64,000 nt of DNA from an uncultured Armatimonadota bacterium (GTDB lineage Bacteria > Armatimonadota > Fimbriimonadia > Fimbriimonadales > Fimbriimonadaceae): positions 1 through 64,000 of the forward strand of contig CAIVDU010000053.1 in assembly GCA_903904815.1 (NCBI GenBank), given 5' to 3'. The translations under genes and the position numbers were made by a program. Below are positions 50,921-59,855 of this stretch, one piece after another. Below the pieces are notes generated by a model. That model made no database searches. It was not told the origin of the DNA and saw only the letters and a list, made by a program, of their open reading frames with translations. The first letter of the stretch is position 1; the number at the start of each line of letters is the position of its first letter.

Positions 50921-52900
50921 ATGAGACTTCAAAGACTAACTTCCGCCAATTTCCAGGGCGCTCCGCTCACCACTCTCACCCCGAAGGGTGGAAACATGAC
51001 CGCTCTCGGGCCCAACGGCGCGGGTAAATCCACGATCGCGTCGATGGTGACCTGGCTCCTCATCGGCATCGACGTTCTGGGCCGCGCCAACTTTGACATT
51101 AAGCCGATCGACGACTGCGGAAACGTGGTCCACAACCTAGAAACCTTCGTCGAGGGCGAATTCGTTCTTGCAGACCATGAGACCCGCACATACAAGCGGG
51201 TTTATAAAGAGAACTGGGTCACGAAGAAGGGCAAAGCGGTCGCCGAATTCTCGGGCCACGAAACCCTCTATTACATCGACGACGTCCCGAAGTCGCAAGC
51301 GGAGTACCAGGCGAGCGTGTTCGCACTCTGCCCGGAGAAGTGGCTCCGTTCGCTTTTGATTCCCGGCTACTTCATTCAAACCCTCGATAAGAAGGTCCGC
51401 CGTGCTCTCCTCATGGAGATTTGCGGCGACGTCTCGGACCTGGACGTGATCGACTGTTCAGCCGATCTCCAGGACCTTCCCGACATCCTGGAGAAGCGCA
51501 CGGTCGAGGATCACGTGAAGGTCCTCAAGGGTCGGCGCGGCCCTCTGAACGATGAGATCAGAGCGACTCCGACCCGCATCGACGAGGCAATTCGCTCGCT
51601 TCTGACTGTTGCCCCAGGTGATCACGTGAGCGAGGTCCAACTTAGGCAAGCGAGGCTCAAGGGCCTCCAGGAGCGTCGAAGCGCCGTAAGAGCCGGCGGA
51701 AGAATCGCCGAGCTGCGATCAGAATCGCGGAGGATCCAAAGCGAGCGGGACATCATCGCGAGCCGCCTTCGCAATGTTGAGGATCCAGCGCGGAGTACTG
51801 CCCTCTCGGAGAAGCGACGACTCACCGAACTGGAGTCCGACCACGCATCTCGCGTCCGCATTCTGCAGCGTGACCTCTTCGAAAAGAAGAACTATCTTTC
51901 CACCGTTCTGGAGGTCTGGATTGCCGACCTTCTTGCCCTCGGCGCAAAGGAACTCGCGAAGACTTTCGAAGGCGAGGACACTTGCCCTTCGTGCGGTCAA
52001 TCACTCCCCGCTGAAAAGCTCCAGGCTGCCCGCGAGGAGTTCAATCTTGCTCAAGCCGAGCAGATCGACAAGATCAAAGTTAAGGGCAAAGAGTTAAGGG
52101 CTAAAGAGGCGACCATAAAGCAGGAGATCGAAACTCTTGCCGCTTCTCTCGCTAAAGCGACCGAAGCCCACGAAGCCACGAAGGCGCAACTCGCCGCGAT
52201 CATCATCCCAGAGATCAAGAGCGTCGACCCCGAAACGAACGACGAATACAAGTCGTTCGGAGTTGAGCTCGCGGCGATCGACGCGGAGATCGCGAAACTA
52301 ACGGCGAACGCCGGATCCGCTACCGAGGAGATCGACGCGGAGATCGCAACCGTCGAAGCGCTCATCAGGGACGCGAACGCCGCCATCGCTGCGGCGAAGC
52401 AGAACGAAGGGACCGAGGCGAGAATCGCCGAATTGCGGAAGCGCCAAAAGGCGCTCGCCAAGGAATCGGAGGAACTCGAGCGACAGATGTTCCTTTGCGA
52501 GGAGTTTTGGCGGGTCAAGTGCTCGCTCCTGAACGATCGCATCAATCGCCACTTTGATCTCTGCCGGTTCCAACTCTTTGAGAACCAGATCAACGGCGGA
52601 CTCGCTGAGGTTTGCAACGTCACCTTCGAGGGCGCCGAGCCATCGAACGGGCAGATGATCAACTGTGGTCTCGACGCCATTAACGCGATCAGCCGCCATA
52701 TCGGATTCTCCGCCCCGATCATCGTCGACAACGCCGAGGCGGTTACCGATCTCCTTCGCACTGATGGGCAACAGCTCCGTTTCGTCGTTGCCGGTAGCCC
52801 TGGCGACCCGCTTCGTTTCGCTTACGAGGACGCGCCGGCGAAGTCGCCATCCGCTCCGAAGGAACTGGCAGAGACGAGTTCCGATAAGGGGCTGTTCTAA
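50921..52900 (+). CDS. SbcC/Rad50-like AAA ATPase with zinc hook
   Basis: 659 residues from the ATG at 50921 with AGGTGA upstream. Walker A GPNGAGKST (30-38), two coiled-coil arms meeting at a zinc hook CPSC (355-358), and a C-terminal IIVDNAEAV as Walker B-like segment. About 1,050 residues is usual for SbcC, so this is the compact phage form. Such ATPases partner a nuclease on DNA ends; no SbcD-type phosphoesterase is present, but an MBL-fold protein lies downstream. Confidence 0.85.
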   Translation: MRLQRLTSANFQGAPLTTLTPKGGNMTALGPNGAGKSTIASMVTWLLIGIDVLGRANFDIKPIDDCGNVVHNLETFVEGEFVLADHETRTYKRVYKENWVTKKGKAVAEFSGHETLYYIDDVPKSQAEYQASVFALCPEKWLRSLLIPGYFIQTLDKKVRRALLMEICGDVSDLDVIDCSADLQDLPDILEKRTVEDHVKVLKGRRGPLNDEIRATPTRIDEAIRSLLTVAPGDHVSEVQLRQARLKGLQERRSAVRAGGRIAELRSESRRIQSERDIIASRLRNVEDPARSTALSEKRRLTELESDHASRVRILQRDLFEKKNYLSTVLEVWIADLLALGAKELAKTFEGEDTCPSCGQSLPAEKLQAAREEFNLAQAEQIDKIKVKGKELRAKEATIKQEIETLAASLAKATEAHEATKAQLAAIIIPEIKSVDPETNDEYKSFGVELAAIDAEIAKLTANAGSATEEIDAEIATVEALIRDANAAIAAAKQNEGTEARIAELRKRQKALAKESEELERQMFLCEEFWRVKCSLLNDRINRHFDLCRFQLFENQINGGLAEVCNVTFEGAEPSNGQMINCGLDAINAISRHIGFSAPIIVDNAEAVTDLLRTDGQQLRFVVAGSPGDPLRFAYEDAPAKSPSAPKELAETSSDKGLF

Positions 52901-52963
52901 GCCTTCCGCGCCGTTCGGCTTCTAACTGGAGCCCCTTTTCCAAGCACCCAAAGGAAACTAACA

Positions 52964-53920
52964 ATGTCACAAACCGCAGTTCAGAACACCGTCAAAGACG
53001 CCACCACCGCCGCCGCGATCGAAGCCGCCAAGGCTCCAATGCCCAAGATCACGAGCCGCGTTCTCGACCAAATCACTCAAATGCAGTCCGCCGGTCGGAT
53101 CACAATTCCCGCCGACTACAACGTCGCGAACGCGCTTACTTCTGCCTGGCTTGTCCTTCAGACGACCATGGACATGAACCAGAATCTTCTCTTTAAGAAT
53201 GGGGTTCTGGATGAGTCCATTGGAACGCAAAACAGCCTAGTCAACGCGCTCCATGACATGGTCGTTCAGGGAATGAACGTGGCCAAAAAGCAGGGCTATT
53301 TCATCATCTACGGCAAGACGGTGACGTTCCAACGGAGCTACTTCGGCGACGTCGCTCTCGCCATCCGGCTTAACCCGAACATGGTCCCATATGGCGACGT
53401 GATTCGCAAGGGCGATGACTTCGCTCCGTGCAAAGTTCGAAACCGCTACGGACTCATTACCGTTGTTGGGAAGCATGTCCAGGCTTGGCCGCGCAAGTCA
53501 GACGACATTATCGGATGCTACGTCGGAGCCGTGATGATTGACCCGGAAACGGGCGAAGCGACCGACATGGGAATGGAGCTGATGGATATCGATCAGATCC
53601 GGATGTCCTGGACGAAGTCGAAGACCTACAAACCCGGCGGAAACACCTTCCACAACCAACAACCGGACCAGGCTTGCCTCCGAACGGTCTCCCGCCGATG
53701 GGCGAAGCCGATCATCAACAGTTCGGGCGATCAGATGCTCATTCAGTCGGTCCGCCGGCAGTCCGAGGACGCCGTGTTCTCCGAGGTCGAAGAGACCGCC
53801 GCCCTTAACGGGAACGGCGAGGTTCTATCCCTCTCGCAGGGCTCAGGCTTCGTAGATCCGAACCCGGACGAGAAGATCGGGACTCCGCCTGCTGATGACA
53901 AGCCAAAGGATCTCTTCTGA
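52964..53920 (+). CDS. recT: RecT-family single-strand annealing protein
   Basis: 318 residues. SAGRITIPADYNVANALTSA, DMVVQGMNVAKKQGYFIIYG, KTVTFQRSYFGDVALAIRLN are the RecT core; the C-terminus is acidic and disordered (DPNPDEKIGTPPADDK). It pairs homologous strands in phage recombination and circularisation. It follows the SbcC-like gene by 63 bp with AAAGGAAA as ribosome site. Confidence 0.88.
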   Translation: MSQTAVQNTVKDATTAAAIEAAKAPMPKITSRVLDQITQMQSAGRITIPADYNVANALTSAWLVLQTTMDMNQNLLFKNGVLDESIGTQNSLVNALHDMVVQGMNVAKKQGYFIIYGKTVTFQRSYFGDVALAIRLNPNMVPYGDVIRKGDDFAPCKVRNRYGLITVVGKHVQAWPRKSDDIIGCYVGAVMIDPETGEATDMGMELMDIDQIRMSWTKSKTYKPGGNTFHNQQPDQACLRTVSRRWAKPIINSSGDQMLIQSVRRQSEDAVFSEVEETAALNGNGEVLSLSQGSGFVDPNPDEKIGTPPADDKPKDLF

Positions 53921-54108
53921 TGGCGCAGTTCGTTTATCCTTGGACTCCTGAAGTCCATGCCGTGAAGCTGATCAAGTTTCACGGCAACCGCCGGGCCGTT
54001 CTCTCTGCCCTGGACCGCTACGACCGCACGAAAGCGGGGGGTAGCATGGGCAGAAAGGAGCGGGCGCACGTGAAGGCGCTTCGCGCTGTCTTGGAGCCAG
54101 TCTCATGA
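53920..54108 (+). CDS. Small protein between recT and MBL gene
   Basis: 62 residues, FVYPWTPEVHAVKLIKFHGN and GRKERAHVKALRAVLEP. Basic, one helix pair predicted by eye. Overlaps neighbours by 1 and 4 bp. Confidence 0.55.
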   Translation: MAQFVYPWTPEVHAVKLIKFHGNRRAVLSALDRYDRTKAGGSMGRKERAHVKALRAVLEPVS

Positions 54109-54863
54109 TGACCTTCACGGCTCACGCCTCCGGCTCCGGAGGCAACTTCTACGTGGTGGAAGACCAGGGCTCGACCCTCGCCATCGAGTGCGGGATCCCG
54201 TTCTCTCAGATCAAGCGTGCGACGAAGTTCAAAGTCGCTTACCTGGACGGATGTCTCATCAGCCACGCCCACGGCGATCACGCTTGCGCGGTCAAAGACA
54301 TGATCAAACATGGCTGTGTCCACTGCTACGCTTCGCATGAGACATGGGCGGCGATTCCTTCGGTCCCACTCGGCGAGATCGCCGCAAAGCGCCTCCAAGC
54401 GGATGGATTCGATGAGAAGGGAACCAAGATCTATCGGCGTGCGACGGTCGGCGATTTCCGCGTTCTGCCCTTCGAAGTCCCTCACGACGTTCCGGGCTGC
54501 CTAGGCTTCCTCGTTAAGGGGCCCAGCGGAGACACGCTCCTATACATCTCCGACCTCTGCTATTCGCCCTACCGGTTCGCCGACTGCCAGATTCTCGCCG
54601 TCGAGTGCAACCACTCCACCGAGATCCTACGGCGGAACATGGACAAGGGCATCGTCGACCCCGATCGCGGGCTAAGAATCGCGAAGTCCCACATGTCACT
54701 CGAGCGTTTGCTCGACATGCTCGCCGCCACCGACCTTTCGGGCGTTCGGGCTATTCACCTGCTTCACCTCTCGGACTGCAATTCCAATGAGGCGGAGTTT
54801 AAGGACAAGGTCACCCGCGCCACCGGCCGACCGGTCTACGTCGCCCAGTCGAGGAGCTTTTAA
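54105..54863 (+). CDS. MBL-fold metallohydrolase, probable recombination exonuclease
   Basis: 252 residues. The metal motif SHAHGDHACAV (near 46-56), later His/Asp ligands in FEVPHDVPG, LLYISDL and a C-terminal AIHLLHLSDCN form a YycJ/PhnP-like site; YycJ is known as a 5'-3' exonuclease. Phages often pair RecT with such a protein in place of RecE or lambda Exo. Nuclease action here is inferred. Confidence 0.75.
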   Translation: MMTFTAHASGSGGNFYVVEDQGSTLAIECGIPFSQIKRATKFKVAYLDGCLISHAHGDHACAVKDMIKHGCVHCYASHETWAAIPSVPLGEIAAKRLQADGFDEKGTKIYRRATVGDFRVLPFEVPHDVPGCLGFLVKGPSGDTLLYISDLCYSPYRFADCQILAVECNHSTEILRRNMDKGIVDPDRGLRIAKSHMSLERLLDMLAATDLSGVRAIHLLHLSDCNSNEAEFKDKVTRATGRPVYVAQSRSF

Positions 54864-54864
54864 C

Positions 54865-55476
54865 ATGGCCAAGACAGAAGAAATTATCCTTCCGAGCGAC
54901 CCAAGGGCCGCGAAACTCATGACCGTCACCGGCTGGGTCAGTCGCAACGGTCGCTGGTATGGCGATGATGAGCGCACGGCCCGCTACGACGGCTCAACGG
55001 CGAGCGAGTGCCGAGAGTGCGGAACACAGTGCCGAAAGGGATACACGATGTGCGACGCGTGCTCCAATAAGCGCGAGAGGGAGAAATACCTTGCCCTGCC
55101 CGAAGTCGACGTGCCAGACGGCTATATGGTCTGCCACGAGGAGACCTACGCTTCCGACCTCTCGGAGCTAATCGACGAGCTGCTCGAAGACGGGATATTC
55201 CCGACGAGTGCTTGCATCTACATTTGCGAGCCAAACCACGCCCCGGACTTCAACATTTACGACCACTTATGCGACGTGATCCCTTCCGAAGACGACCGAT
55301 GGAAATCGCCTAAAGAGATCCTGGAGGCTGCTGTCGCGCTCAACAAGGCGCTCCATGAGTACGGGCGGAACATCTCTTGGACTGCGGGCAAGACGCGGCC
55401 AAAAGCGTCCCTGATCGCCGAGATCGTCGGCGACCGCGAAGAGGAGCTTCTCGAAAAGGAGGAAGCCAACTCATGA
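54865..55476 (+). CDS. Zinc-finger early protein of unknown function
   Basis: 203 residues from the ATG at 54865. A four-cysteine site ECRECGTQCRKGYTMCDACS lies near 49-68 and the rest is acidic helix (LSELIDELLEDGIFPTSACI). No catalytic motif recognised. Its stop overlaps the next ATG. Confidence 0.6.
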   Translation: MAKTEEIILPSDPRAAKLMTVTGWVSRNGRWYGDDERTARYDGSTASECRECGTQCRKGYTMCDACSNKREREKYLALPEVDVPDGYMVCHEETYASDLSELIDELLEDGIFPTSACIYICEPNHAPDFNIYDHLCDVIPSEDDRWKSPKEILEAAVALNKALHEYGRNISWTAGKTRPKASLIAEIVGDREEELLEKEEANS

Positions 55477-55958
55477 TCGACATCAAACTATTCGAGGGGC
55501 ATACGCCCGGTATCTGGAAGTGGGCTGGCGACTCCGAGATACATAGCCTTCGACTAGAGAGCCGAGCCAAAGGGCTCATGTGCGTCATGGACTTCCAGCG
55601 ATGGGGAATGCAAAACGCAGTCCCATGCTTCGCGACGAAGGGCCTTATGGACAAGGCCTCCGACTGGCTCCAATTCCAAGTCGGAGACAGGAGCATTGTC
55701 GGCCACGAGGCTGCGCTAAAGGATATTTCGGTCTATCGCTACGATATCCGAGGCATCGACCACCCGGACGCCAGGCTCATTGAAGCCGCCCCCGAACTGC
55801 TCGCCGAACTCATTGAAACGCGGGCCCAGCGGGACCAGGCGCGAAACGCCGTCGCTCAGATGTTCACCGCGATCGATCTCGAAGGTGAAGCGGGCATCGA
55901 AGCGGTTCACAAGATCGCGCGGGCTGAGATTGAGTCTTGGAGCGGGGTGACGTCGTGA
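55473..55958 (+). CDS. Ead/Ea22-like phage protein
   Basis: 161 residues from the ATG at 55473 (ATGA). HPDARLIEAAPELLAELIET and QRDQARNAVAQMFTAIDLEG resemble the C-terminal helix of Ea22/Ead proteins of lambdoid early arms. Exact role unknown. Confidence 0.55.
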   Translation: MIDIKLFEGHTPGIWKWAGDSEIHSLRLESRAKGLMCVMDFQRWGMQNAVPCFATKGLMDKASDWLQFQVGDRSIVGHEAALKDISVYRYDIRGIDHPDARLIEAAPELLAELIETRAQRDQARNAVAQMFTAIDLEGEAGIEAVHKIARAEIESWSGVTS

Positions 55959-56413
55959 AAGCTATTTCCCTCTGGCAACCATGGGCAACCGCCATGGCAC
56001 TCGGAATTAAGAAGATCGAGACTCGAGGATGGGCAACTAACTACCGAGGACCATTGGTCATCCATGCGGCTAAGACGCCCCTGTCCACGATCTGCCGAGA
56101 ACTAGGCGAAGATCGCGAATACATGGGGAATCTATGGTGTCGCGAGTACGTCGGGATGCCCTTCAAAGAGATGCCCCTCGGTGCGATTCTTTGCGTCGTA
56201 AATGTTGTCAACTGCGTTAAGACGGAGATTGTCGAGGTAGGCGACTTCTTGGGATCGACCGAATGGCAACTCGGCAATTACGAGCCAGGACGCTTCGCCT
56301 GGATTACCGACAAGGTTCGGACGCTGGCAGAACCTATCCCCTGGAAAGGTTCACAGGGATTCTTTGATGTGCCTGACGAAGTGGTTCGCCAAGCTCTTAT
56401 AGGTGCCGCATGA
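55955..56413 (+). CDS. ASCH-domain protein
   Basis: 152 residues from a GTG at 55955 (GTGA overlap). AISLWQPWATAMALGIKKIE, TRGWATNYRGPLVIHAAK and GRFAWITDKV are a full ASCH domain, a PUA-like fold thought to bind RNA or modified nucleotides. Phage copies are common; substrate unknown. Confidence 0.85.
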   Translation: MKAISLWQPWATAMALGIKKIETRGWATNYRGPLVIHAAKTPLSTICRELGEDREYMGNLWCREYVGMPFKEMPLGAILCVVNVVNCVKTEIVEVGDFLGSTEWQLGNYEPGRFAWITDKVRTLAEPIPWKGSQGFFDVPDEVVRQALIGAA

Positions 56414-56640
56414 CCACCATTGATCAAGCGATCTACGTGGGAGTGTGGCTGTTTATTGTTGCATCCGCTCAGCAACTCATCTACTTCATCGCCACTTGCA
56501 GGCAGATCGACCGAGCGCACGAAGAAGTACAACTTGTCGGCAAGCGCTTGAAAGCCATTGAGAAGGCCCTCGGAATGCCGCTCAAGCGGGAAGACATCGA
56601 GGTTCCTCAGTTCATCAAGGATCACAAGGTGGAGCGATGA
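56410..56640 (+). CDS. Small membrane protein with charged helix
   Basis: 76 residues: one membrane segment (AIYVGVWLFIVASAQQLIYF) then a charged helix (AHEEVQLVGKRLKAIEKALG). ATGA-coupled to both neighbours. Function unknown. Confidence 0.6.
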   Translation: MTTIDQAIYVGVWLFIVASAQQLIYFIATCRQIDRAHEEVQLVGKRLKAIEKALGMPLKREDIEVPQFIKDHKVER

Positions 56641-56840
56641 TCCGAGAACCCCAAAAAGGCGAGACGGTCGCGATCGACGCGCGCGGCATGCACCTCAAGT
56701 TCGACGCCACGGCGGTCGAGGTTCAGGGCACCTATGAAGGGCCTGACCTTCGCGGGACCGCGAAGCACATCGTCACCGTCTTGGTCCCGATCACGCTCCT
56801 CGTGAGCCGTGAGCGCATCGAAGTCATGGAGGAAGCGTGA
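56637..56840 (+). CDS. Small hypothetical protein
   Basis: 67 residues with an SH3-like beta pattern (EPQKGETVAIDARGMHLKFD). No family recognised. It overlaps the TGT-like gene start by 4 bp, so the two are co-translated. Confidence 0.55.
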   Translation: MIREPQKGETVAIDARGMHLKFDATAVEVQGTYEGPDLRGTAKHIVTVLVPITLLVSRERIEVMEEA

Positions 56841-57544
56841 TCGTCATGCCTGCAAACAACACGTGTTGGCTCGTGTCCTATTGGCAGGGACTCTACGGAG
56901 GCCTCGGGCACCTCTATGGGCCGGATCGGTTCACTCAGCCGACTCCTCACCTTCCGTACGTGCTTGATAACGGAGCGTTTGGGGCTTTCAAATCCGGGAA
57001 GCCTTGGAGCGGCGAGTCGTTCTCGAATCACGTCGAAAAGTACGCTCACGGCGCGATTCGACCCCAATGGGTGGTGGTGCCCGACGTCGTCGGGAACGCT
57101 GTTCAAACGGTGGCTCTTTGGCGAATATGGGCTCCTATTCTAAGGACCGAGCACGAGCTCACTCTCGCGCTGGCCGTTCAGGACGGAATGATTCCCGACG
57201 ACGTGCGCAAACTCGAAGTCAAGCCCGACGTGATCTTCGTCGGAGGGTCAACAGAGTGGAAGTGGGCGACAATGGCCGAATGGTGCCAAGAGTTTCCGAG
57301 AGTCCACGTCGGACGAGTTAACACCGAGAAATATCTCAGCCTGTGCGCCACGGCTGGCGCGGAATCCTGTGACGGTACAGGTTGGTTCAGGGGACGCAAG
57401 GCGCAAATTATCGAACTCGGCCGTTTCCTTGCGAAGCAATCCGGAAAGTGGAACGAAGACGAGGAGATCGAGATACGGCGGATCGTGGCGGGTTCAAGAG
57501 TACTGAACCGAGATCAGAAGCACTTTGCTTTGGAGGTCGCATGA
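56837..57544 (+). CDS. TGT/DpdA-like protein
   Basis: 235 residues. VLDNGAFGAF (D44), VVVPDVVGNA (D83), LALAVQDGM (Q115-D116-G117), VIFVGGSTEWKW and HVGRVNT with CDGTGW follow the tRNA-guanine transglycosylase barrel in the reduced form seen in phage DpdA proteins, which insert 7-deazaguanines into DNA. No queuosine/preQ0 synthesis gene lies in the prophage, so any base would come from the host. The DNA-modifying role is inference; a related base-exchange enzyme is the alternative. Confidence 0.6.
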   Translation: MIVMPANNTCWLVSYWQGLYGGLGHLYGPDRFTQPTPHLPYVLDNGAFGAFKSGKPWSGESFSNHVEKYAHGAIRPQWVVVPDVVGNAVQTVALWRIWAPILRTEHELTLALAVQDGMIPDDVRKLEVKPDVIFVGGSTEWKWATMAEWCQEFPRVHVGRVNTEKYLSLCATAGAESCDGTGWFRGRKAQIIELGRFLAKQSGKWNEDEEIEIRRIVAGSRVLNRDQKHFALEVA

Positions 57545-57834
57545 GCATATACGTCGACCCGCTTTTCGAGCACCCGAAGCGAAACGCCGAAGGGTTCGAA
57601 TGGTGCCACATGCGCGCCGATTCCATCGACGAGCTTCATGAGTTCGCACGGCTGATCGGTCGCAATCGCTGTTGGTTTCATAAGGGCGATCACTACGACC
57701 TAACCCCATCATCTAGAGAGAGAGCCGTCACCGAGGGCGCGATTGAGCTAACCGCACTCGAGTTCTCGCGGATGGTCATCGCCCAGCGAAGGGCGAAACA
57801 CCAATTAGAGCTTGCGAGGGACCTAAATGGCTAA
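57541..57834 (+). CDS. DUF4031 protein
   Basis: 97 residues. MSIYVDPLFEHPKRNAEGFE, HMRADSIDELHEFARLIGRN and WFHKGDHYDLTPSSRERAV match DUF4031, a small family frequent in phages with unknown function. Coupled to the TGT-like gene by ATGA. Confidence 0.8.
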   Translation: MSIYVDPLFEHPKRNAEGFEWCHMRADSIDELHEFARLIGRNRCWFHKGDHYDLTPSSRERAVTEGAIELTALEFSRMVIAQRRAKHQLELARDLNG

Positions 57835-58033
57835 GCCGCAAGGGGAATGCTTCACCGTCGATCAGATCGCCGAGTTCCTCAAGGTCTCGACGAAGACCGT
57901 GAGGCGCTACATCTCGCGCCCGGCGAGTGATCCGCTGTACCTTCCGATCACGAAGGTCGGAGCCGCTGTTCGCGTCAGCCAGGCGAGTTACGACGAGTGG
58001 GTAGAGCGCAATACGCTGAGGCCCAGGTTTTAG
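57827..58033 (+). CDS. Excisionase-like HTH protein
   Basis: 68 residues: FTVDQIAEFLKVSTKTVRRY is a MerR/HTH_17 winged helix with a C-terminal VGAAVRVSQASYDEWVER wing, the usual Xis form. It lies two genes before the integrase in the same operon, where xis is expected. Confidence 0.7.
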   Translation: MAKPQGECFTVDQIAEFLKVSTKTVRRYISRPASDPLYLPITKVGAAVRVSQASYDEWVERNTLRPRF

Positions 58034-58034
58034 A

Positions 58035-58469
58035 ATGAAGCTCACCCACCGCGAACTCGTGGAGATGGCATGCGTTTGGCTTAGGCGGCAGGGTTGCGTC
58101 GTCGTCATGCCCGAACCCCGAAACATGGGGAATATCGAGATTCCTGACGCGATCGGGTGGACCTATGGGTCTCAATCGATCCTTGTGGAGTGCAAGGCGA
58201 GCCGGACCGACTTTAAGGCGGATGCGAAAAAGAGACATCGCGAATTCGGAATGGGCTCGCTTCGATACTTCCTCGCGCCAAAGGGACTGATTCACCCCAA
58301 CGAAGTCCCGCCAGGTTGGGGACTGGTTGAACCTCAGGGTTCAAGATTTCGAGTGGTCATTCCCGCACGGGCTAGGGATCCATATCTAAAGGGCGAGATG
58401 AATCTTCTTATCGCCGAGTTCCGATCTGACACGCCGAGCCGCTGCGTCGCCTCGAGGGATTCGGAATAG
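58035..58469 (+). CDS. PD-(D/E)XK nuclease-like protein
   Basis: 144 residues. IPDAIGWTYGSQSILVECKA shows D...E-x-K with LTHRELVEMACVWLRRQGCV as the N-terminal helix; layout as in VRR-NUC/MmcB-like nucleases. It sits between the Xis-like and integrase genes. A structure-selective nuclease is likely but unproven. Confidence 0.65.
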   Translation: MKLTHRELVEMACVWLRRQGCVVVMPEPRNMGNIEIPDAIGWTYGSQSILVECKASRTDFKADAKKRHREFGMGSLRYFLAPKGLIHPNEVPPGWGLVEPQGSRFRVVIPARARDPYLKGEMNLLIAEFRSDTPSRCVASRDSE

Positions 58470-58470
58470 A

Positions 58471-59484
58471 ATGGGAATCGTGGGCAAAACGACCGTCTAT
58501 CCGTACGAGGGAGGCTTCCGCGCCGTCGTTCAGGTCACAGACGAGCTTGGACGGTCGAGACCGCTCACGCGAAGAGGCCCGACCGCCGCGAAAGCGCGAA
58601 AAGCCGTCGAAGAAGCGGCCGCGGCCGCCACGAGACTCCGCCCTTCGGCGAAGATGTCGGTTTCTGCCCTCTGCGACGCCTATATCAAGCGATGCGAAGA
58701 AAAGGAGCGCGCGGAGACCACCATGCGCGACTACCGGGGCATCTCGGCGCATATCAAAGAGCACCTGGGGCACCTTCCGGTCTCATCGCTCACCGCTGCC
58801 CATATTGAAGAGATGCTCAGGAAGTGCGGAGGCGACGGCAAGCGGGCCATCAACACGCGGGCGTTTCTGCGAGCTGCGATCAACCGGATCGCGCGGAAAG
58901 CCGAGCCGACTCTCCCCAACGTCGCAGCCATCGCCGAGCCGCCCAAGTCGTACAAACCTAAGGACGGACTCCAGCTCACCGAGGAGAACCTTCACAAGGT
59001 CATGGAAAAGGAAAAGGACCCCATGAGAAGGGCAGTCTTCCTGCTTCTGGCTGACACAGGCCTTCGCCCCGTCGAGGCTCGTATGCTCACGTGGTTCGAG
59101 ATCTCCGAGCGGTCTGACGGCCACTGGATCGGTTTGGAGCGGTCGAAGACCGAGGAAGGCCTCAAGCCGGTTCCGCTCTCCGCGCACGTGGTCAAAGCGA
59201 TCGAGGCGCTTCCGAAGAAGTCGAGCTATATCTTCCAGTCCTCAGTAAAGGCGGATTGCCCCTTCGGCGAGACGTGCCTCCGCGACTGGTGGAGAGAGGC
59301 ACAAGAGCGGGCCGACGTGCCGGTCACAAACCTTTACGAGCTCCGCCACTTCTTTGGCTCCATGATGGCGAAGAAGGTGAAGGAAGACGTCCTCGCCCGG
59401 CTCATGCGGCACACAGACTCAAGAACCAGTTTTCAGTACTACGTCAGGGCCTTCGACGAAGATTTGAGGAAGGCTAAGGAATAG
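58471..59484 (+). CDS. int: Tyrosine integrase
   Basis: 337 residues: arm-binding N-terminus (10-55), SAM-like core-binding domain (60-140) and catalytic domain (165-337). R199 (TGLRPVE), R292 (YELRHFFG), H314 and Y324 (or Y323) are in place; the box II histidine is Tyr289. It would recombine attP with tRNA-Thr. About 1.1 kb separates it from attR. Confidence 0.92.
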   Translation: MGIVGKTTVYPYEGGFRAVVQVTDELGRSRPLTRRGPTAAKARKAVEEAAAAATRLRPSAKMSVSALCDAYIKRCEEKERAETTMRDYRGISAHIKEHLGHLPVSSLTAAHIEEMLRKCGGDGKRAINTRAFLRAAINRIARKAEPTLPNVAAIAEPPKSYKPKDGLQLTEENLHKVMEKEKDPMRRAVFLLLADTGLRPVEARMLTWFEISERSDGHWIGLERSKTEEGLKPVPLSAHVVKAIEALPKKSSYIFQSSVKADCPFGETCLRDWWREAQERADVPVTNLYELRHFFGSMMAKKVKEDVLARLMRHTDSRTSFQYYVRAFDEDLRKAKE

Positions 59485-59489
59485 AAGAT

Positions 59490-59855
59490 ATGCCGTTCAT
59501 TACACATTCAGATATCATCCTAGGATTGCTGTTTTCGCTGTATCCTGGCAATAGTTTCGCCAGGTCGACCGAGCACGGGTTCCTGATGAGCCCCATAGGA
59601 GGCGACGGCACTTGGAAGCCTATCACCGATGAAATGAAGCGACGTGTCGCCGAAGCGGAAAGGGGAGATATGACGACTCCTCCGGCTGTGCTCCGAAGGA
59701 GTCGTATCGAGACTCTCCGTGCCGACGACTACCCGGGCGATGCAAACAGAGGAATAGTTTGCGCGGGTCTCTCGCACTTAGAGCGCGATGGCTTCCAGGA
59801 AGGCGACCAAGTAAAGGTCATGATATCGATCGAGAAGCTGAAGGAAGGAGCTTGA
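59490..59855 (+). CDS. Hypothetical accessory protein after integrase
   Basis: Up to 121 residues; a start at 59586 (MSPIGGDGTWKPITDEMKRR) is equally plausible and gives 89. C-terminal SHLERDGFQEGDQVKVMISI. No family recognised. Stop overlaps the next ATG. Confidence 0.5.
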   Translation: MPFITHSDIILGLLFSLYPGNSFARSTEHGFLMSPIGGDGTWKPITDEMKRRVAEAERGDMTTPPAVLRRSRIETLRADDYPGDANRGIVCAGLSHLERDGFQEGDQVKVMISIEKLKEGA

